Of a stretch of DNA of 64,000 nt, positions 1 through 10,100 are shown piece after piece. Each line of letters opens with the position of its first letter. The stretch's first letter is position 1. The position numbers were made by a program, and so were the translations under genes. Below the pieces are notes generated by a model. The model saw only the letters and a program-made list of their open reading frames with translations. It did no database searches and was not told where the DNA came from. Source of the stretch: Chionis minor (Eukaryota > Chordata > Aves > Charadriiformes > Chionididae); contig VZSF01003260.1 in assembly GCA_013398295.1 (NCBI GenBank), positions 508,580 to 572,579 of the forward strand. The letters run 5' to 3'.

Positions 1-281
1 CTTTTTCTATATGCTAATACAAGCCATAACAGTGTGGAGGGCTTTTTTTTTTTTGCAACACTGTATAATCAGAACATTTGCTTTCCAGAAGAAAAGCATC
101 TATCCCTTTATAATGTAGTGTGCAGTATGTAGGTTTTGAATGATTCTGTAAACCACAAAACTGTTCTGTTGTGAGATCAACATATCACTGGATACCCGTA
201 ATGTCATATTATGATTTAATATCTAGCACTCTGCACAGCTGTAGGGGGTCTAGTTGGAAACTAATGGTGAAAAACGGGTAT

Positions 282-286
282 GCCAA
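282..286. repeat. Target-site duplication, left copy (GCCAA)
   Basis: GCCAA directly precedes the TG terminus of the solo LTR and is matched exactly by 1053-1057 after the CA terminus. A five-base match next to canonical termini is the usual integrase footprint. Confidence 0.8.
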
Positions 287-427
287 TGTTGTGGTTTGGG
301 CTGGTCACTGAAACAAATGACAGATGCTGCCTTTAACCCCTCTCCCCTTCAGAGAAGGGAGAGCATCTCCCTTCAGAGGAGAGGAGAGAAAATGAGAGAA
401 TTACGAGTTGAAAAGAAACTAAACTAC

Positions 428-433
428 TTTAAT
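428..433 (-). terminator. Polyadenylation-like signal of the solo LTR (ATTAAA)
   Basis: ATTAAA on the minus strand, about 270 bp downstream of the LTR TATA box. The related bird LTR has an ATTAAA signal in the corresponding position. Because the LTR lies in the sense of BLNK transcription, this signal could in principle cause premature polyadenylation within intron 1. Confidence 0.45.
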
Positions 434-698
434 GAAATATTCATAATAAAAAGAAAATATAACAACATTAATAAGAAAAAAAATAAATATATACAACCCA
501 TATCGGGCTCCCAGGATGACAACCACATCACCAGCAGGCACTGGGAAAGTCCTAGACTGGACTCAGCAAGGGGCAGGAACTGGATTCTAGACCTGGATTC
601 AGGAATGCACAGATCAGGATCAGAAGTAGACTAACAGACAGAGTCCTCCTTGGACACCAGCCATTGAAGAAAGAGACTGACCCCTTTGATACCTCAGC

Positions 699-705
699 TT
701 TTATA
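699..705 (-). promoter_or_regulatory. TATA box of the solo LTR
   Basis: TATAAAA on the minus strand, within a CAGTATAAAAGCTG context that resembles the TATA region of the related bird LTR. It marks the U3/R part of the LTR and supports the minus orientation. Whether it is active is unknown. Confidence 0.6.
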
Positions 706-1052
706 CTGAGCATAAGGCAGATGGGACAGAATACCCTGTTGGTCAGTTTTGGGTCACCTGTCCTGTCCGCTCCTCCACACAGGTGCGACCCCTCAACGCT
801 TTTCCACTTAAGACCCTCCAACTTGGTTCATAACAAGTTGGCTGACCTTGGTTGTTATAGCAATAAGTATAAGCAGGAACCTCTCTGCATACCATCTCTT
901 GCTATTCATTATAAACATCAGACCTTATCTGCTATAAGCAGATACTGAAAAATATGCTGTTAATTTCAGAATGCAGTTAGTTAGAAGAGAATTAACTGAA
1001 AAGTAAAATTACTGAAAAGAAAATTGGTTCTGTTTTACCTCAAACCAGGACA

Positions 1053-1057
1053 GCCAA
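1053..1057. repeat. Target-site duplication, right copy (GCCAA)
   Basis: This is the exact partner of 282-286 and follows the CCAGGACA end of the solo LTR. The perfect match suggests the insertion is not extremely old or that the site is preserved by chance. Confidence 0.8.
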
Positions 1058-3306
1058 GTTTGCTGAAATGTTTTATTTTTTCTATAACTGGGAAAATTAA
1101 TTTATTGGGATATTTTGTTGGCTATTGGTCAAGAAAAGCTGGTCTTTAGATCCAATATATATTACTAACTTTTGCTGAATAAATGACAGTCACAGGCCTA
1201 ACACAATGTTATTTGCGACTGCTATAGTTGGCAAATGCTCCTACTGGGGATAGTTATTTTGGCAAAACTACAATGTCACTGCAAGATCTAATTTTATTTG
1301 GAAGAGTGTGCATATGAGGCAGTGCTGGAATAAGCTAGGCCAATAACTGACCAATTTTGCCAGCACAAGTGAAACAAAACTATAGGTACTATAAAGCGTA
1401 GCTGATCTTGTGAACAGACTATACTCTTACACTGCTACCTACACAGAGACTAAACCAGAGCTCTTCACCATAGTTTTAATATTCCACTACATTTTGTGAA
1501 CACTGCTATATTCTCATTTCAAATATAGGTAGATCACACGCACACTTGAACACACTTTTCTATAAACAGCACCACAGGCAGGACGTTCTGTATGAAAATA
1601 ATTTACGATGTGGCAATTTAGTTGGTTTTTTTTTTAAAAAAGTAGTGGTTGTTAATTGTTTTGTTTTGGTTATTTTTGATGAAAGCAGGATGACGTAGCT
1701 GGAAAGAAGGATGATAAAAGAAAAAAAAGGAACTTTAAAGGGATTGTTATAATGAAATGCTTGTGCAGAGAGAAGGAAAGAAAAGAGGACAAATATAGAT
1801 GGGGTGGAGGCTATGCTATGCCAATGCAAGGGTGAAGGGAGAAGCAACAGGAGGATTTGACTGCAGAAGTCATACGGTGGGTGAAAGAAGGGATTTTTAC
1901 AGCGGTATTTGGGGAAGTTTACATTTCGTATCTCATTCCAGTCCAAAGTCCAGAGGTGAGATTCATGAACTGTTTAAACTAACAAAAAGCTTCATCATTT
2001 AACCACAATCCCATGCTTTGTCTGGCAAACTGGACCTCACAATCCTACAGAAAGAACTTCCATTTGTACTCATCAGCACAGCAAACATAGCTGGTGACTT
2101 CCTTTCCACCCCCCGTGCCTGTGAGATTCAACTTTAAAAACTGCATACAGTCAGCGCTGGGATTTACTGTGACTTTACATTCAGCCTACATTTTGTCGGG
2201 CTATGATGCGGGTGCTGTTGTGACAAAGCGTTACTACACAGTGGAAAGTTGTCAGGAGAAACTGGAAGCAGAGACAGAAGACTGCTGGAGGTAGCAAGGG
2301 GTGGTGACCCACAGGACCTTCATGGCCATTATGGCCTCAGGGCCCCAGGGTGGAAGCAGCTGAGGCTTTTGCTAGGAAGAGAACAGAGGAGGCAGAAGAG
2401 GAGAAGCGAGGGGCCCTGACTTGTGAAGAAGAGATAGTGATAGGCAGCTAGAAGGGGTTGGTCTGGAAAAGTCACCAACGTGGAACACTTCTGATTTGTG
2501 CCTTTAGACCATTGAGCAGTGTAGCAGGCATTTGCATAGCCTTTCTTCCAAAGTCTATGGAACTAAAAAGGGGAACAGATGGTAGAGTTGGATGTGGACT
2601 TTGATGCCCAGTTGTGTCACAGGGAGCATTCTCTAGCTTACTTTGAAACTCCAGTTTCTTTCCTGCTTGAGTTTATTTTTGTTATTTTGTCTTGTTCTCG
2701 TCCACTGATGCCGTAAACTATGTTAAAATTTGACTTGAAAAAACAGATTAAGTTTCTAAGTCTGTTGCTACAATTCACTATTAACAGGAATTAGTAGAAC
2801 TACTGTAATAAATTATTTTCTTACAGTGCAAAATTCAGATATTCTCTATTCATTTTCCTCAAAAAGTAAATATTCCATACGATACAACATCCTATACATA
2901 GAAGGTATCAGTTTACAGTTACATATCGCTTCACTCCCAAATTAATAAATTTTCTGCTTATATACTTTCAAGAGGAAACGGTACCAGAAAATCCTCTGGT
3001 AATGAAAAGACCTGGTAGTTACAGTCAAGCTATGTCTATCAGTAGAAAATTAGTGAAGACCATAAACACCTTCTTGATAGACAACTAAGAGACATTCAGG
3101 CCTTAAGGAAACTCCTCTTGATTTTAATGGAATTAGGACTTAAATCCTCCTGTTTAATCAAGGAATGCTAAAACAAAATATTGCAAGTAAATTAACACAC
3201 TTGTCCAACTTGAGGGAAAAAAAAAAGTAAGTTGCTTTTTTTCTACTTGCTTTTCATTTGGGAGTTTTGGTTAGATAGTGATTTTAAGGTGTTAGGGGTT
3301 TTTTTT

Positions 3307-3323
3307 GGGGGGGGGGAGGGGGG
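3307..3323 (+). repeat. G-tract (G10-A-G6)
   Basis: Sixteen guanines interrupted by one A, preceded by six thymines. A tract like this can fold as a G-quadruplex and is prone to length error in sequencing. It lies in BLNK intron 1 and has no gene assignment. Confidence 0.85.
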
Positions 3324-5440
3324 AAGAACTGCTGCAAATTTCATTAATTAGTCATCTGAAATTAACATGAAACTGTGCTCTTGGAAAAGTCTATTTGCAA
3401 TCTGGAAGGTGTTGGCTGCGTGACCTTAGGCAAGTGAAAGCATGTGGCACACTCCTGGTTGGTGCCATGGTTTGCCCGTCACTGCAGTGGTGATGGCAAT
3501 GATGCCTTTGAAAAAGACTGTGTGATACACAGCTACAGACAGCTGTGAGCAGAGGGTCATTGTTAAGGTTTGCGGTCATAACAAAAAAATGCAGGAAGTC
3601 TGAAGAGATGCTAGAGCAGAGCCATACATAGCAGCTAGACATTACTTTAAAGACCAGGAATCACAGGCTCATAGTCTGAAGAAGTTGAACCACAGAAGAG
3701 TCTGCAAATTTGGTGCTGTATCTTTTCAGTTGCTAACTTCCTGTTACCTTTGCTGCCCACCATCCCTGATTACGAGTGCATCTATTTATGTATACATTTT
3801 TTTTATCCAGCATACAATTTTTTTTTCTGAAGTTCAGGCTGAAATCAAGGCACCCTAGAGCCTGCCGTGACGGCGTGGCTATTGCTCATGTATTCACTTC
3901 ACACTTTAGAAAACCATTCAAAGTACCAAATTATATGTATGCACCACATGAATTCCAAAGCTTGTTTTATTATCATGAGATAAATTAATTTATTTTCCTG
4001 ACTATTTGGAAGCAATTAGAGCACACAATGTACTCTGAGGGAATACTTGTACAATACTGTGCATACCTTATAACAAACGCTATATAGAAATAATACTGGA
4101 ACTCCATGAAGTTCCAACATTCCTATCCAACTAATACCAAAGTTAATTGAGTGATTTAACTGCAAACAACATCTATAACACAACATGGTAGTTGAAGAGG
4201 CACATAAGAACACTTATAGTTCTTACTGTTGCAGTAAACAAACAAATGGAATATGTTAAGAATTCAGATTTGACCTAAGACTTGCTAATGCAATAAAAAG
4301 CTAAGTCTGGTAGGCTCAAATATACCCACAGAGAATAGACGAGCTTAGCAAAACCACATAATAACTAGTTTTTCAGGTCTACACTTAAAAAAAATCAAAA
4401 GCTCTGCTCTCGGACACTGACTCAACAGCAGCGCTACTTTAATTTTTGCTGCTACAAAGCAGAAATTTTAAGAAAGCTGTCTTTAGGAAAACGTGAACTA
4501 TAATTACACTAACTGAAACTATGTTTGGGAGGAATATTTCTTGGCGTTGCATCTTGGCATATGGCAGAAGGCAAGTTTTACATTTAGTTCACGTAGCATT
4601 AAGTACAAACTCTGAACCATCTATGTGTCTTCCCTGCAGATAGGGGGCTGTATTCCGAAGTCAACTGCACTGCCAACAAGTCATATAATGCAATGGGCTA
4701 TTCAGTTGTTTCAAAGAAGGAAGAAATGGCTGCCGCCATGTTATGCTGATCTCTTCCTGTATTTGCACCTCTCCCCTCAATTTACACTATGAATGGAAAT
4801 ACTCATGGAAAGTTCTGTCTCAAGTTTTTAAAATCCTGATACGGTAGTAAAGCTATGTAGCCAAATATGCAGGTTTCTGTTTAAGGAGGTATTTTGACAT
4901 GCTCAAATTGAAGCATGAATACACTTCCACTGCGTGTAGTGAGAACACTCGCACATTGGAGAAGCATGTGCTTCCACGTTCCTTGCACTGCTAGGGTGAA
5001 CTAGGCATGAGGATCAAAGAAAAAGTAGCTTTTAATATTTCAAGATAATACAGGAACGCAAAGCTATCTCCTCCTCTTCCTTGTTTTACAACAATATTAA
5101 AACTTCAGAGAAGATGAGTGTCAGCCAGCGTAAAGATGCAGCAGGCATGCGACGGCCGCCTTTCTGGTTTAGGGCTGTTGAATCAGTTCCCAAGGAAGTC
5201 ATGGACCATTATAACCCTCACATGTAGATCCCCTCTGTACACTTGGAAGTAATCCTGCCTTAATCATTTGCAAAGGTGCAGGAGAGGCATCCCAGCTACA
5301 ATTTTATCACAACAGAGAGTGCGTGTTTTACTTCTTTACATGCCGGTAACTGTCTTGATGGCATCAAGCTTTCCATCTTATCACTTGGCTTATTATCTTG
5401 AGATAGCTAGTTCAGACCAACATTGAGCCCTAGCACCACT

Positions 5441-5460
5441 TAGACTATTTTAGACTATTT
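5441..5460. repeat. Perfect 10-bp tandem duplication
   Basis: TAGACTATTT occurs twice in a row. This is a small local duplication in BLNK intron 1 with no evident function. Confidence 0.9.
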
Positions 5461-6549
5461 AAGGTGATAAATTGCAGACACTGAGGAAATTCCCTATCTT
5501 CTTCCCCCTGTCCATTGAGCCTTCCCCAGAGTTCTTGCCTGGGCTGTAGGATGCACTCTGCTGGGCTTTATGAGGTTTGCCTGGCTGAGGAATATAGGGG
5601 TCATTGCAGCTCTTCAAGTACGCCCACTCCACCCCCCACCAATGCTTCAACAACATGGAAGACTAGATATCAAGAAATGCCATTCCATCAAAATCCCCCT
5701 TACAAGGGATTATTTTGATTTAGATAAAGGCTTCTGGGGAGAGGGAGAGACACTTGAGAATGGTTTACAAATTACCATAAGTGCTTAACTAGGAGTTATT
5801 TTAGGGAAAAAAAATGTTTTTCAGCATTTTATTCTTGTTTTTCAGGGGGGGAAAAGGTTTAATTTGAAACACGACTTCTTTTAACTATTCAGAAAAAAAA
5901 AAGTCACAGTGAAAGAGCCTTGAGTTGCCAACTCCACCAGCACACCAACAGAATCACACTAAAAATACTTCAGTAATGGTCAGCTTCTGCTTTTTTCCTC
6001 TCCAACCCTGTGTTTAACATTGTTCTCCTTCACTTAGGAACATTTCCCAGTTTCCTCTATTCCCCCAGTTCTTTTGAAGATTAGGAAGTATTACAGGACT
6101 GAACTGCAAAAGCCATCTTCATAGGACATTCTGATTAAACCACTGAGCAATTAATTAAATTTTTCTAATTTGCATGAGGCTTATACATCTTAGCGAGTCC
6201 AAGACTACATTCTTCCAGCTTTGAAAACAGACACTTCAAACCCGTCATTCTTTCCGCGGCAGACGAAGCAGACGCGCGTTTTGCTTTGAAATCTGTGTCC
6301 GACTAATCGCTCCAGACCTGTATTTACCTTCCGCACTTCCCTGTACCGCCCCGGCTAGCGGCAATAACCCCGTTTTACTCTAAAACTCCTACCAACTTCC
6401 CCGTGGCCCAGAGTTTCCCAGTTCCCCCCTAGCTCCCTGCGGGGAGCGGCTCCCGCCCGGACCCCGCCGAGCTCCCGTGCCGGCAGGACCCCCCCGCCCC
6501 GCGCCGCCCCCCACTCTCGGACAAGACCCAGCGTGGTACCAGCCCCTAC

Positions 6550-6596
6550 CTGAACTTCTCCCCGGCCGGCACAGTCAGCCTGTTCAGCTTGTCCAT
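6550..6596 (-). CDS. BLNK: BLNK (B-cell linker protein), coding exon 1
   Basis: The minus strand reads MDKLNRLTVPAGEKF plus two bases (AG), then the donor CAG|GTAGGG with the intron starting at 6549. Human BLNK begins MDKLNKITVPASQKLR, so 11 of the first 16 residues agree if the split codon is Arg, and the phase-2 end fits that. The start codon has G at -3 and G at +4, a good Kozak context, and lies in a CpG island. BLNK (SLP-65/BASH) is a cytoplasmic adaptor phosphorylated by SYK after B-cell-receptor engagement; it docks BTK, PLCG2, VAV and GRB2, and this N-terminal segment begins a leucine-zipper-like membrane-recruitment region. The rest of the protein (Pro-rich, tyrosine motifs, SH2 domain) must be encoded left of the window. 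The call rests on a short but distinctive match recalled from memory. Confidence 0.85.
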
Positions 6597-6900
6597 GCCC
6601 CACCACCGCGCCGGGACACGCCGCGCTCCTCCCGACCCGGCACCTGCCGGCGCGGCCGCTCCCTCCCGCCGGGCTGGGCTGGGCTCGGCCCCCTCCCGGT
6701 GCCGTGACTCGCAGCGCGGCGGAAACTTCTCTGCTAATAACGCCTCCGCGGGGTTAAACCGCGGCCGCTACCGGGCCGGGGTGCTGGAGCCTCTCTCCGT
6801 CCCACCCGCAGGCGCTACAGGGGGCTGGACCGGCCCCGCCGCCCGCCCCCGTCCCGTTCGGCGGCGCTGCCGCCGCGCACAGGTGGTTGCGGAACCGGGA
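6597..6900 (-). other. BLNK: Presumptive BLNK 5' UTR and core promoter
   Basis: This is the GC-rich sequence immediately upstream of the BLNK start codon on the minus strand. It includes a GGAAACTTC-type element near 6720-6729 and a GTGACTC element near 6704-6710, both loosely like known factor sites (Rel/ETS-like and AP-1/MAF-like respectively). Short motifs of this kind are common by chance. The split between UTR and promoter is not visible in the sequence. Confidence 0.5.
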
Positions 6901-6917
6901 GCCGAGGTGGAGCCTTT

Positions 6918-6929
6918 GGAAGTGGAAAC
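6918..6929 (+). promoter_or_regulatory. ETS/IRF composite-like motif in the BLNK promoter
   Basis: GGAAGTGGAAAC places an ETS core (GGAA) three bases before a GAAA-type IRF half-site. The classical PU.1-IRF composite element has two bases between them, so this is a one-base-longer variant. It lies about 320 bp upstream of the BLNK start codon. PU.1 and IRF4/8 drive many B-lineage genes, so the position is suggestive, but no binding is shown. Confidence 0.3.
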
Positions 6930-7175
6930 GCAAGGCCTCCCTCCCTCATGCGCTCCTCCCTTTAGACCTTCCGGACGCCTTCGGTGAAGCGCCGGCTCGG
7001 CCCCGGAGGGAGGTGACCCCGGCGGGAGGTGACCCGGCCGTTGGGGTGCCCCGGTTTTACAGGGGGGAGACCGAGCTGCGCCGCCGCGGCCGCGGCAGGG
7101 CCAGGTACCCCACCCCCACCCTCCGCGGCTGAACGTCCGGCCCCCGGTGGCTCTGCAGGGACCCCCGCTCTGTTC

Positions 7176-10100
7176 TTCTCCCTGCTCCGCTCCTCTGTGC
7201 TTCCCAGGGAAGGCGTGCCAGGTAGCAACATGTTGGCGTGGGAATTTTTCCATGTCCAGAGGTTCTCCAGTAAAACCAGAGAAAATCACCCCGTTATCCC
7301 CATCCTGAGTAGCGCTGTCAGGGGGAAAAAAAAAAAAATTCCTCACCCTGTTTAACTAAGGCAGGAACAAACCCAGATCCTTCCAGGGCAGAGGGTGAGG
7401 CTGTTCCCACTCCAGATGTAGGCAGCTGATCTGTGTATAACTGCTCTGGTATCTCCGAACCTGAGGTCCTTTGCTTAGTCTTGGGCTAAACCATTTTTCC
7501 TCTTTAAAGATGAAAGTCAGCTGGTTGATTCTGAGGGGCAATGTAAGCACATAGTCATGTTCAGCCTTTATCCTCAAGTGCTGATTAATTTGGATTCTGC
7601 ACCTTCGGAGGATGACTCTTGTTGCTCTCTTTCTGTGTCTTTGGCCTGTCTCCAGCTTGGTTTATAAGCTAAGGCTGCTCCAGGCAGGAAACCTACTCAT
7701 TCATTTTTAAAAAATGTATGTCTGCGTCACATTACTATGTTTCGATAAGGACAATATGTTTTGAGGGCACCCAAAGTTATTTCTTGGGGAGATTCTCATT
7801 GCCACTTAGGACAGATTTGCAGGTGGATGTGTCTCCTCCCCAGCTTGTACTGGCTGTAGTTTTTTTCTTGTGAAAATGCAGTGGCAAAACAGACTGTCCT
7901 GGTTAGTGTGGATGACTTGGGTGAAACAGCCTGCCATGAGATTTGTGTCTTTGATAACAGTATTGCTCCGATCTCAGCATGGCTGATGTTTTTGGTCTCT
8001 GAGCTTCCAACATGGAAATCACTGGATGTTTGCATATGGTGTTTCTCTAGGGAGGGCCGATAGTGAACAAATTGACCTTTTGGGGATATCTCATAAAGTT
8101 TGTGGGCGTTAAGGAATAACATAATAATGTTGTGTTGTTTACAACACTAATCTTTGGAATTCTACCCTGCGTTGTATCTGGTTTTCAACTGGTCACCTTT
8201 CCAAGTTTACTCCCTCAAAGTTATTTTGAAAATTAAATGAATTTTGAAGTAGTTAAAACTAACACCCTGGCAATGTGTAGAAGTGGGTATAAATAAATTG
8301 CAGTGTCGCTTTACTTCTTGCTTATATAATTTTCCTCATGTACATGTACCAGAATATGGGATTAGCTCAGTAGGCTCATGCAGTGATTTCTTGTAGACAA
8401 CAACTGCCTCTTGCCTGACTGTCGCAGAAATCCCAGGCCGTTTCCCTTTGAGATCTTTGGTGGCAGCCTGTCATTTGCACTGCCGTGCTGGTTTTGCCTT
8501 GTTTCTTCCCTGCTCAACAGTTTACAGGTTTAGTTTTAATGCTCTGCAGTGCCTGGTGAGGAGGGCTTTCACGCCTGTCCTCCCAGTGCTGTCACCTCAC
8601 TGCTCCCGGCAAGGGGCCACAGCTGATGCCTCGTGCTCAGGACAGTCCCCGAGTCCCCTGTGCTCAGGGCTTGGTGACAGCGCGGCTCACGCAGGATCTC
8701 TCATCCCTGTGATCTGCTGGCCCGAGCGTTTGTCCAGCTGTGCGGTGAAATGGACTGGGGAAGAAGCCTGCTATAACCAATCTAGCAAAAAGTCACAAAA
8801 AAAGGGGGTTTAACTGCATCGGTTCCTTGAGTTGATTCGGTGCACAGATGTTTGTGAGGGTGCAGCACAGGGTGGAAGGAATAGGGTGTCTGACTGCTTG
8901 TACGGGTACCGCTGCCAAGAAGTTACTCCTCTGAAAGTCTCCATTGCACAAGACTTGTCCATGATCACTTGTTTTGTGGCATCTGCCGTGGGGCCTGTCC
9001 ACTGGTCATACCTCAGCCTGCTTGCTTCTTCCATGCACACACATGGCCCAGTACACAGCCCTGCTTCGCTTCAGGATCTACAAGCAGTTTGTAGCCAAAA
9101 AACCCCAAACCCTTTCCTGCTACTCCATCAGGGCTTGTTTTTACCTGTCTGGGAAGCAGTACAGGGAAAGGGGGTAAATGCTTGTCCTCACAGCCCTCTG
9201 AACACTTGCACAGGGCATATCTTACTTGCCTTTATACCCACTCCTACCAAGACATACTGACCGTGGCATTTTTTCTTGGGGAGAAAGGGACCTGGCCTAG
9301 AAATAGCAGAGGTCACAGGTACCAGGGGATGGGGCCTAGGCTAGCTCTCCTTGCTTGTGCAGAACATGAGTAAAGAATAAATTATCCCCTTCCTCCCCCA
9401 AAAATCACATACAGGACACAGTTTCCCACACTTGTCTTAAACCCAAAGCACGTGCAGGAGTGGTTTCTCCTGGCCACCTTGGAATATGCTGTTCCTGGGG
9501 AATCAATCAAGTGCAGGGAAAGTCCTGAAATGAAGGAAGCCACCCTGCCCCAAATATCAAACAAAGCCTTTCTAGTTACAGTGAAATTCTTCCTTTCCCC
9601 TATTTTAAATGTGTATGTGCATCAAAACCGTCTGGATCTAAACAGTGTAGCCTCACCAGAAAATGGCTATAGCTGGCTTAGTTCTTTCTGGTCTGTGCCC
9701 AAGTCAGCCTACCTGGCCATCTACCCTGGTGCTGAGAAAGCTTGGGTGAGTGCTACAAGATAGCACAACCACTAGAGAAACCTTAAATAAAGAACACCTG
9801 ATAACACACCTGATCCCCTCCAAACAGCCCTAGTCCTCTTCTTTTGCCCAGCAGGTGATTTCGGAGTCCAAATTTCTGGCCCATATTGAGACTGATCCTG
9901 TCTGTGGTCAAGAGGGTTTTTGTATCGCCCATATGGAGAGGAACAAACCACAGTTTGCAGCTGGCGAGGAGGACCTCGCTGACCTGCACTGGGGACGGGG
10001 CAGGTGAGTGGCAGCAGTTCCTCCACGCCTCCAGCATTGCTCATCACCCCAAAATGGTGTCTCTGGGGGCCCTGGCTGGAGGGAGGGCCAGGGCGTCACT

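Larger units (their letters stand above)
287..1052 (-). mobile_element. Solo LTR of an avian endogenous retrovirus, ERVL-like
   Basis: The element starts TGTTGTGGTTT and ends CCAGGACA on the plus strand, so it has TG...CA termini, and it is flanked by a perfect 5-bp duplication GCCAA (282-286 and 1053-1057). The layout matches, from memory, a very common bird LTR whose sense strand begins TGTCCTGGTTT and ends near AACCACA; that makes this copy minus-oriented. On the minus strand a TATA-like TATAAAA (699-705) and an ATTAAA polyadenylation-like signal (428-433) lie in the expected order. The length, about 766 bp, and the 5-bp duplication suit an ERVL-type LTR. No internal gag or pol region is present on either side, so it is a solo LTR left by recombination. 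It sits in BLNK intron 1, in the same transcriptional sense as the gene. The family name is from recall, not a database match. Confidence 0.82.
1..6549 (-). other. BLNK: BLNK intron 1, first part (runs off the left edge)
   Basis: This stretch follows the splice donor of BLNK coding exon 1 on the minus strand, so it should be the beginning of intron 1. The human intron 1 is tens of kilobases long, and I could not find exon 2 (the segment continuing with a Q/K-rich LQKM-type sequence) in either reading sense, so exon 2 probably lies beyond the left edge. The stretch is AT-rich and non-coding. It holds a solo LTR (287-1052), a G-tract (3307-3323), a perfect 10-bp tandem pair (5441-5460), and no convincing exon. 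Around 5090-5250 there is a patch with several CpGs in an otherwise CpG-poor background. The intron assignment is an inference from the exon-1 call. Confidence 0.7.
6245..7175. promoter_or_regulatory. BLNK: CpG island and promoter of BLNK
   Basis: GC content and CpG frequency rise sharply here against AT-rich flanks. The densest part is 6450-7140, with GC-box-like runs such as CCCGCCCGCCCCC near 6840-6856. The island contains BLNK coding exon 1 and, upstream of it on the minus strand, the presumptive 5' UTR and promoter (6597 to about 7170). I see no clear TATA box close to the start codon, as is usual for CpG-island promoters. All long open frames in this interval, on both strands, are products of base composition. 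The exact transcription start cannot be read from the sequence. The edges are estimates by eye. Confidence 0.8.

Noticed and set aside
2310..2420. Long pyrimidine tract and acceptor on the minus strand followed by a Pro-rich open frame, considered as a BLNK exon
   Set aside because: The sequence does not match any BLNK segment that I can recall beyond a short QKPQ coincidence, and the downstream donor is poor.
6355..7355. Many overlapping open frames of 70-190 codons on both strands in the CpG island
   Set aside because: They arise from GC-rich composition, where stop codons are rare. None has recognisable content, and they conflict with the BLNK exon and promoter assignment.
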